Source: Nonomuraea sp. NBC_00507 (GTDB taxonomy: Bacteria > Actinomycetota > Actinomycetes > Streptosporangiales > Streptosporangiaceae). Taken from it: a DNA stretch of 64,000 nucleotides. How positions within the stretch are numbered: the first letter of the stretch is position 1; each line of letters opens with the position of its first letter. The position numbers and the translations under genes are program-made. Under the pieces are notes generated by a model. That model did not search any database and was not told the origin of the DNA. It saw nothing but the letters and a program-made list of their open reading frames with translations. Location: NCBI RefSeq assembly GCF_036013525.1, contig NZ_CP107853.1:7874001-7938000 (forward strand), written 5' to 3'. Shown piece by piece: positions 58,709 to 64,000 of this stretch.

Positions 58709-59591
58709 GTGGAGCTGCGCGACATTGAGATCTTTCTGACTCTTGCCGAGGAGCTGCACTTCGGCCGCGCGGCGGAGCGGCTGCACGTCTCCGTGGCGGC
58801 GGTCAGCAAGGCGCTCAAGAAGCAGGAACGGGCCATCGGCGTCGAGCTGTTCGCCCGGGACAGCCGCAATGTACGGCTCACGCCGGTGAGCAGCTCCGCG
58901 ACGACCTGCGCCAGCTGCATCAGGGGTTGACGCAGAGCCTGGAGCGGGCCCGGCTGGCCGCCCGGGGCAAGACCGGCACGCTCCGGGTCAGCCTGTTTCC
59001 GGTCAACGTCCAGGAGCTGCGCCGGTACTGGGAGACCTTCCGCTCCCGACACCCGCAGTGGGAGCTGCGGCTGCGGATGTCGGGCTTTGCGGATCCGTTC
59101 GCCCAGTTACGCAACGGGAGGCCGACATCCTGGTCACCTGGCTACCCGTGGAGGAGCCCGACCTGACCGTGGGCCCCCTGCTCTTCGCCGAGCCGAGGGT
59201 GCTGGCCGTACCTGCCGACAACGCCCTGGCCAAGCGGTCCACAATCTCTCTGGAGGCTGCCAGCGATTATCGGCACGTGACCGTCGAGTCGGCGCCTGGT
59301 AGCTGGGTCGACCGCTACGTTCCCGAGCTCACTCCGAAGGGCCGGTCGATCGACCGCGCAGCCCTTGTGCACAACGTCGAGGACATCCTCATGCACACCG
59401 CCATGGGGGATACGGTCTCCCTCTTCCCGGTTCACGTGACCCGCTACTACCCGCGCCCCGGCATCGTCTACCTGCCCGTCACGGATATGGAGGCGCTGCC
59501 GTACGGGATGGTGTGGCGCAGCGATGTGGAGAACGACCTCATCCGCGCCCTCGCCCGGGTGGTGCGCGAGCTGGGACCGCTGCCCGGCTGA
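58709..59591 (+). pseudogene. LysR-family regulator with two frameshifts
   Basis: GTG 58709 opens a good LysR helix-turn-helix (LRDIEIFLTLAEELHFGRAA, LHVSVAAVSKALKKQERAIG). Near 58889 a few bases appear lost after RLTPV, moving the frame to TQSLERARLAARGKTGTLRV. Near 59117 one G is missing from GGGGAGG, moving it again to ADILVTW then LTVGPLLFAEPRVLAVPADN and the end. All parts of a normal 295-residue LysR protein are present in three frames. Confidence 0.85.
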
Positions 59592-59694
59592 GACCGTCAA
59601 CCATGGGTTAACGACCGTTGCGATAGTCGCCGTTGATCCGCAGCACTGCCCGGCATCATGCTTGATCCATCCAAAAAAGCACGCCCGTCGGGAG

Positions 59695-59733
59695 GTGAAT
59701 GGGGACATGTCATTTGCTGGTGCTGTGACGTGA
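59695..59733 (+). CDS. Possible 12-codon leader ORF overlapping the VOC gene
   Basis: GTG 59695 or in-frame ATG 59707 reads to MSFAGAVT-stop, whose TGA overlaps the VOC GTG start. GGGAGGTGA just upstream is the strongest ribosome site of the area and serves this frame rather than the VOC start. Confidence 0.35.
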   Translation: MNGDMSFAGAVT

Positions 59734-60110
59734 ACATCGTCTCTTCCGCTGTATCCCTGACCGTCGCCGACCCTGCCGCTTCCAGCCGGTTCTTCACCAG
59801 TCATCTCAGCTTCCGGGAAATCCTGGTCGGTGAGGGGTTCATCGCGCTGGGCCGTGACGACGCGGCCGTCGACCTGGTCCTGTTGGAGCGCGACCTTGAG
59901 CGGTGGCAGCCGGGGCAGGGACTGGCAGAGGTGATCGTGGTGTTCGCGGTCACAGGCCTCGCCGCCGAGTACGAGCGGCTGCGCAGTGAAGGCGCCACCA
60001 TCACCATCCCGCTCCGGCGGGAGCCGTGGGGTGAGCTGCTGATGCAGCTCACCGACCCCAACGGCGTGGCGATCCAGCTCACCGAGTGGATCTCCCCGAT
60101 CACGAGCTGA
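59730..60110 (+). CDS. VOC-family (glyoxalase-like) protein
   Basis: A 126-residue vicinal-oxygen-chelate protein. The fold is visible in SAVSLTVADPAASSRFFTSH, FIALGRDDAAVDLVLLER and WGELLMQLTDPNGVAIQLTE. The metal-ligand Glu lies in the final strand. GTG 59730 overlaps the stop of a tiny upstream frame (GTGA), suggesting coupled translation. Members include glyoxalases, resistance proteins and dioxygenases; the function here is unknown. Confidence 0.8.
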   Translation: MNIVSSAVSLTVADPAASSRFFTSHLSFREILVGEGFIALGRDDAAVDLVLLERDLERWQPGQGLAEVIVVFAVTGLAAEYERLRSEGATITIPLRREPWGELLMQLTDPNGVAIQLTEWISPITS

Positions 60111-60399
60111 CTTCGGACCGGCCGACCTGGTCGTGTCGTTCGCCGTCATCGGCATCACCACCGGCCATGCGGTGTCGCGTCAGCGGCCGCGTCAGGACGG
60201 CGACGGCCCGGTATCAGGGCGGTCGGCGATGGTGGATGCCATGAACGGTTCAGCGATCGCGGCCGCGAAGCTATGTGCGATTTTCTCGGGCGACCCGGCC
60301 TGAGCGGAAATCCAGATATCCCGGGCATCAGCTGGACCGCATTCCACCATCGGTCCGGTGCAGTGAATTTTTCTCATTGGTTCAAAGGAGCATGCAATC

Positions 60400-61938
60400 A
60401 TGTCCGTCACCCTTACTGAGCAGGACAAGCTCACTCTGCGCACCGCCGCGTGGGGCGCCGTCTCGCTGATGGCCGCCGCCGGCGCCGCCGGCTCGCCGCA
60501 CAAGGCCGCCACCGAAGCCTCCATCGCCCTGACCTCCGCGACCGGCCTGGTCGGGCACGTGCTCACCAAGGCGCCCAAGGGTCTGAACGGCAAGTCCACC
60601 GCCGCACTCGCCGATCAGGTGCTGCCGGCCTTGACCGCGGCCATGAGCCTGCTCAGGGAGCAGGTTCCGGCAGAGTCCGACAACTTCCGCCGAACTGTCC
60701 TCGTCGCCGTCGAAGCAGCCGCCCGGCCCCAGAAGGGCGAGGTCAGCCCCACCATGGCGGAGATGGCCCGAAAGATCACCGAGGCCCTCGACGTGGCTTC
60801 GGCCACGCCGGGGGTGGCCACCCCGGACAGCGGTGTGGCCGTGCCGCCGGCCGCTGCCGGGCAGGATCGCCCGGAGTTGCAGAAGCTCATTCAGGAGATG
60901 GTCGATTCCGGTTTCGTCGGGGTGACGCTGCGCGTGCGCGATGAGCGGGGCGAGTGGGTCGGCAGCGCCGGGGTGCGCGAGTTGGGCCAGAGCGCCAAGC
61001 CGCCGGCGAACGGGCATTTCCGGATCGGCAGCAACACCAAGACCTTCACCGCGACCGTGGTGCTGCAGTTGGTGGCCGAGGGCAAGATCGGGCTGGACAC
61101 TCCGGTGGATGACTACCTGCCCGAGTTCGGGCTGGACCGGCGGATCACGGTGCGGATGCTGCTGCAGCACACCAGCGGGGTGTTCAACTTCACCGGCGAT
61201 TACTACCCCGAGTACGTGCCGGGGATCGTCTACCAGGGCCGGGAGTGGGTGGAGGGCCGGTTCAAGACCTACCGGCCGGAGGAGCTGGTCCGGCTGGCGC
61301 TGTCCAAGCCGGCGCGGTTCGAGCCGGGGACCGACTGGAGCTACTCCAACACCAACTATGTGCTGGCCCGGCTGCTGGTGGAGAAGGTCACCGGCCGCTC
61401 GCTGGGCGAGGAGATGCAGCGGCTGATCCTGGGGCCGCTCGGACTGTCGGGCACGGTGGTGCCTGACACCTCGACGGACGTTCCCGCCCCGCACGCGCAC
61501 GCCTACTACCGGTATGAGGAGGACGGCCAGGAGAAGGTGGTCGACGTCACCCGGCAGAACCCGTCCTGGATCTCGACCGGCGGTGACATGATCTCGACCA
61601 CCGCCGACCTGGCCACGTTCATCTCCGCGTTGGTGGGCGGCAGGCTGCTGCCGGCCGAGCTGCTGGCAGAGATGTGCACCCCGGAGCCGAAGGCGGGTTA
61701 CGGGCTGGGGGTGTTCGTGCAGGACACGCCGGGCGGCGGCAAGGTCGTCACCCACAACGGCGGCATCACGGGCCACGCGGGCCTGATGTACAGCACGCCC
61801 GACGGCGGCAAGACCCTGACCGCCTCGCTGAACTACGTGGACGACGCCGCCCTGTCCATGGGCGAGGCGTTCCAGAAGGCGACGCAGCGGCTGGTGCAGG
61901 AGGTGTTCGGCGGCGGGCAGACCGGGCCGGCTCTGTAG
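60400..61938 (+). CDS. Serine hydrolase (class C beta-lactamase-like) fused to a cytoplasmic-type N-terminal domain
   Basis: A 512-residue protein. Residues 1-130 match a small actinobacterial protein of unknown function (SVTLTEQDKLTLRTAAWGAV, ADQVLPALTAAMSLLREQV). Residues about 155-510 are a beta-lactamase/DD-peptidase domain with SNTK in FRIGSNTKTFTATVVLQLV, YSN in WSYSNTNYVLARLLVEKV and HNGG in VVTHNGGITGHAGLM. No signal peptide is present, unlike the paralogue downstream, so the hydrolase domain may be cytoplasmic. AAAGGAG precedes the ATG. Confidence 0.88.
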   Translation: MSVTLTEQDKLTLRTAAWGAVSLMAAAGAAGSPHKAATEASIALTSATGLVGHVLTKAPKGLNGKSTAALADQVLPALTAAMSLLREQVPAESDNFRRTVLVAVEAAARPQKGEVSPTMAEMARKITEALDVASATPGVATPDSGVAVPPAAAGQDRPELQKLIQEMVDSGFVGVTLRVRDERGEWVGSAGVRELGQSAKPPANGHFRIGSNTKTFTATVVLQLVAEGKIGLDTPVDDYLPEFGLDRRITVRMLLQHTSGVFNFTGDYYPEYVPGIVYQGREWVEGRFKTYRPEELVRLALSKPARFEPGTDWSYSNTNYVLARLLVEKVTGRSLGEEMQRLILGPLGLSGTVVPDTSTDVPAPHAHAYYRYEEDGQEKVVDVTRQNPSWISTGGDMISTTADLATFISALVGGRLLPAELLAEMCTPEPKAGYGLGVFVQDTPGGGKVVTHNGGITGHAGLMYSTPDGGKTLTASLNYVDDAALSMGEAFQKATQRLVQEVFGGGQTGPAL

Positions 61939-62289
61939 AACCAGCCCAGTGGACAGGGCCGAGCGCCGTGGACCCGTACGGGCCAAGCCGGCTCGCTCGC
62001 CCTGGCCGACGCCCGCCGGCATGGGCGGCCAGGTCCACCCGGACCCCACGCTGTGGCTGGTCGACCGACCCCATCGCCGCTGACAAGGATCTTCGAGCCG
62101 ATCGTCGTAGCCGGGGCGGGGCACCAACTCATCGACTGCCTGCGCTACTTCCCCAACGCGCCTGGACTTCCTGACAGGCGAGCTGATGGGCGCGCAACCG
62201 CCCGCCCTCCACCCGGGCCCCCATCCTCATCGACCCCGAATCGCTCGGCGAGCTGTTCGCCTGAGCCCGACACCGAAAGACAAGGAACC
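61939..62289. other. Intergenic region with possible decayed coding sequence
   Basis: No intact gene. Between about 62095 and 62265 plus-strand frames read IVVAGAGHQLIDCLRYFPNA and, in another frame, APILIDPESLGELFA-stop, which could be a broken C-terminus of an unrecognised protein. Confidence 0.35.
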
Positions 62290-63534
62290 ATGAGAACCCA
62301 ATCCCCGCCAGCGATCACGCAGACCAAGGTCCTGCGGCGAGTGACGGTTACGGCGCTGGCGGCCGCGCTGCTGGCCGGAACGGCTGTGACCGCACCCGGT
62401 ATGGCCGCCGCGGACAGCAGCGCGGCCACGCCGAAGGCCGCGACCGGGCAGCAGGATCGCCCGGAACTGCAGAAGGCCACGCAGGCCTTCGTCGATGCCG
62501 GTTTCGCCGGGGTGCAGGTGCGCGTGCACGATAAGCAGGGCGAGTGGGCCGGCAGCGCCGGGGTGCGCAAGCTGGGCCAGAGCGCCAAGCCGCCGACGAA
62601 CGGGTCGTTCTGGGCGGGCAGCATCATCAAGCCCGTCACCGCGACCGTGGTACTGCAGCTGGTGGCCGAGGGCAAGATCCGCCTTGACGCCCCGGTGGCC
62701 GGCTACCTGCCCAAGCTCGGGCTGGACCGGCGGATCACCGTGCGGATGCTCCTGCAGCACACCAGCGGGTTGTTCAACTACACCGGTGACTTCGACCCCG
62801 ACGGGACGTACGTGCCGGGGATCTCCGCCGCGGGGAAGGCGTGGCTGGACAACCGGTTCCGCAGCTACCGGCCCGAAGAGCTGGTACGGCTGGCGTTGTC
62901 CAAGCCGGCGCGGTTCGAGCCGGGCACGGACCAGAAGTACACCAACACCAACTACACGCTGACGTTGCTGCTGATCGAGAAGGCCACCGGCCGCTCCTAC
63001 GCGGAGGAGGTGCAGCGGCGCATCCTGCGGCCGCTCAAGATGCGCGGCACCATGGTGGCGGGCAACCGGACGCAGCTCCCCGGGCCGCACGCCCACGGCT
63101 ACTACCGGTATGAGGAGGACGGCCAGGAGAAGGTGGTCGACATCTCACGCCAGAACCTCTCCCTGCTGGCCGGCGCCGGCGACCTGATCTCGACCACCCA
63201 GGATCTGACCACGTTCATCTCCGCGCTGAACGGCGGCAAGCTCCTGCCGGCCAAGCTGCTGGCCGAGATGCGCAAGCCCCACCCGAAGATGGGCTACGGC
63301 CTCGGGCTGTTCGTGCAAGACCTGGGCCCGGACTGCGGCACCGTCTACCAGCACAACGGCAGCCCCCCGCACGGCTACGGGGCGTTCATGCACAGCTCAC
63401 CCGACGGCAGCAAGACCCTGACCGTCTCCGTGACCTGGGTCGACGAGGCCACAAGGGGCCCGGCAAAGAACTACCAGAAGCTGGTGGACAGGCTCGTCAA
63501 GGAAGTGTTCTGCGGCAGGCAGACCGCGGACTGA
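62290..63534 (+). CDS. Exported serine hydrolase (D-Ala-D-Ala carboxypeptidase/beta-lactamase-like)
   Basis: A 414-residue protein with signal peptide VTVTALAAALLAGTAVTAPG. The catalytic motifs are SIIK in FWAGSIIKPVTATVVLQLV, YTN in QKYTNTNYTLTLLLIEKA and HNGS in YQHNGSPPHGYGAFMH. It is strongly similar to the fusion protein upstream from QDRPELQK onward, pointing to a tandem duplication. Likely substrates are peptidoglycan stem peptides or peptides; true beta-lactamase activity is not assured. Confidence 0.9.
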   Translation: MRTQSPPAITQTKVLRRVTVTALAAALLAGTAVTAPGMAAADSSAATPKAATGQQDRPELQKATQAFVDAGFAGVQVRVHDKQGEWAGSAGVRKLGQSAKPPTNGSFWAGSIIKPVTATVVLQLVAEGKIRLDAPVAGYLPKLGLDRRITVRMLLQHTSGLFNYTGDFDPDGTYVPGISAAGKAWLDNRFRSYRPEELVRLALSKPARFEPGTDQKYTNTNYTLTLLLIEKATGRSYAEEVQRRILRPLKMRGTMVAGNRTQLPGPHAHGYYRYEEDGQEKVVDISRQNLSLLAGAGDLISTTQDLTTFISALNGGKLLPAKLLAEMRKPHPKMGYGLGLFVQDLGPDCGTVYQHNGSPPHGYGAFMHSSPDGSKTLTVSVTWVDEATRGPAKNYQKLVDRLVKEVFCGRQTAD

Positions 63535-63624
63535 CGGGTCGAGCCTACTCAGTAGACGAGGCCGAACACCGCGGGTACACCCTTGCGTTGAACTCCTTAC
63601 GGACGTGCATCAGGCAGAGCACGA

Positions 63625-63663
63625 ACCGGCCACGCCGACCTCGCTGAGCTCGGCGTGGCCGGT
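63625..63663. terminator. Strong 14-bp hairpin
   Basis: ACCGGCCACGCCGA (63625-63638) pairs perfectly with TCGGCGTGGCCGGT (63650-63663) across 11 bases. It lies 90 bp after the serine hydrolase and has no T run, as is usual for actinomycete terminators. Confidence 0.75.
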
Positions 63664-63719
63664 CCACAGGCGCGCACACCGGGCCCGGCAGGCACAACCG
63701 CGGGGTTGAGGAACCCAGG

Positions 63720-64000
63720 AACAGTCATCGCCGGTAGGGTCGGGAGCTGGCGCGGTGGTGATCATGGTTGACGGTAGGACCCAGGGACTGTCTTCCGCCG
63801 GTTTCCCGGTCAGCTGTGCTTTCCCTGGTGTCCGTGGTCAGGTCACTCCGTTTCCAGCTCCCGCCGCATCGAACTGGGCGTGCGGTTCTCCCGCACCCAG
63901 CTCACCGACGCCGTTCACCGCCGGCATTCAGCTTCTCCCGCCAGGGCTTGCCGGCTCTGGGCGGGACGACGATTCCAGACAGCTTGATCAGGGCGCACTG
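63720..64000 (-). mobile_element. Possible group II intron 5' remnant
   Basis: On the minus strand, GTGCGCCC at 63998-63991 resembles the GUGYG 5' end of group II introns. About 100 bases later GGTGCGGGAGAACCGCAC and GTTCGATGCGGCGGGAGC, then GGAAACGGAG, resemble a conserved stem upstream of intron-encoded reverse transcriptases. The spacing is much shorter than in an intact intron and no reverse transcriptase follows, so this would be a deletion remnant. Confidence 0.3.

Noticed and set aside
57658..59052. A 464-codon minus-strand frame spanning the integrase and MFS remnants
   Set aside because: Recognisable protein fragments lie in other frames; this frame itself shows only low-complexity shadow sequence.

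Overview
The window is high-GC DNA (roughly 70%) with strong G/C preference at third codon positions, many GTG starts, short or missing Shine-Dalgarno sequences, NarL- and OmpR-type two-component pairs, Ddn-like deazaflavin reductases and a DinB/MDMPI-fold protein. This points to a chromosomal, probably accessory, segment of an actinomycete; the Streptosporangiaceae (Nonomuraea-like) are my best guess, by inference only.

Layout. 1-15.1 kb: an edge-truncated flavin-binding oxidoreductase; an NAD(P)-binding protein divergent from a TetR repressor with two matching operators; a TauD-like dioxygenase; a DUF418 membrane protein; a NarL-type two-component pair; a small secreted protein; a fused SecDF; a secreted heparinase II/III-type lyase; MerR and TetR regulators; and an aquaporin-fdhA (formaldehyde dehydrogenase) operon. 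15.3-20 kb: a small ORF, a terminator and three compact tRNA genes, then a promoter, leader peptide and hairpin ahead of a nitroreductase-hemerythrin fusion, an XRE-cupin regulator, an acetyltransferase, and an RpiR regulator divergent from threonine synthase. 20-21 kb: small genes around a short GntR regulator flanked by CCTAGCGC repeats.

21.7-28.5 kb is the wreck of one very large secreted multidomain protein (signal peptide, DNRLRE-like, LamG, Pro/Thr linker, CBM, Fn3). It carries a nonsense codon, a +1 frameshift and an IS3-family insertion whose exact removal, with one 4-bp target duplicate, restores the frame. 28.9-33.4 kb is a biotin ECF transporter operon, bioY-AMP ligase-thiolase homologue-bioM-bioN, in which the thiolase homologue lacks two of four catalytic residues. 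33.4-40.4 kb holds ArsR-SRPBCC, MDMPI, mobile-element scars, a flavin monooxygenase divergent from PadR, and a methyltransferase. 40.7-44.8 kb is a four-gene operon in which two related exported proteins bracket an OmpR-type two-component system.

45-54.2 kb: a Tn3 scar, an NAD(P)-binding protein, YnfA, a YdeI-like protein and WYL regulator sharing a 59-bp palindrome, a SNF2 helicase-SWIM operon, DedA and a sensor kinase. 54.2-59.6 kb is rich in broken genes: the kinase's response regulator, a nitrilase-type hydrolase, a LysR regulator, two MFS remnants and an integrase remnant. 59.7-64 kb: a VOC protein, two paralogous serine hydrolases (one fused to a cytoplasmic-type domain in place of a signal peptide) and a possible group II intron remnant at the right edge.

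The best candidates for undescribed biology are the exported-protein/two-component operon (40.7-44.8 kb), the biotin operon with its altered thiolase homologue and duplicated bioM start (29-33.4 kb), the leader/hairpin and tRNA locus (15.3-16 kb) and the CCTAGCGC/GntR small-protein locus (20-21 kb). I found no CRISPR array, rRNA or recognisable defence island.
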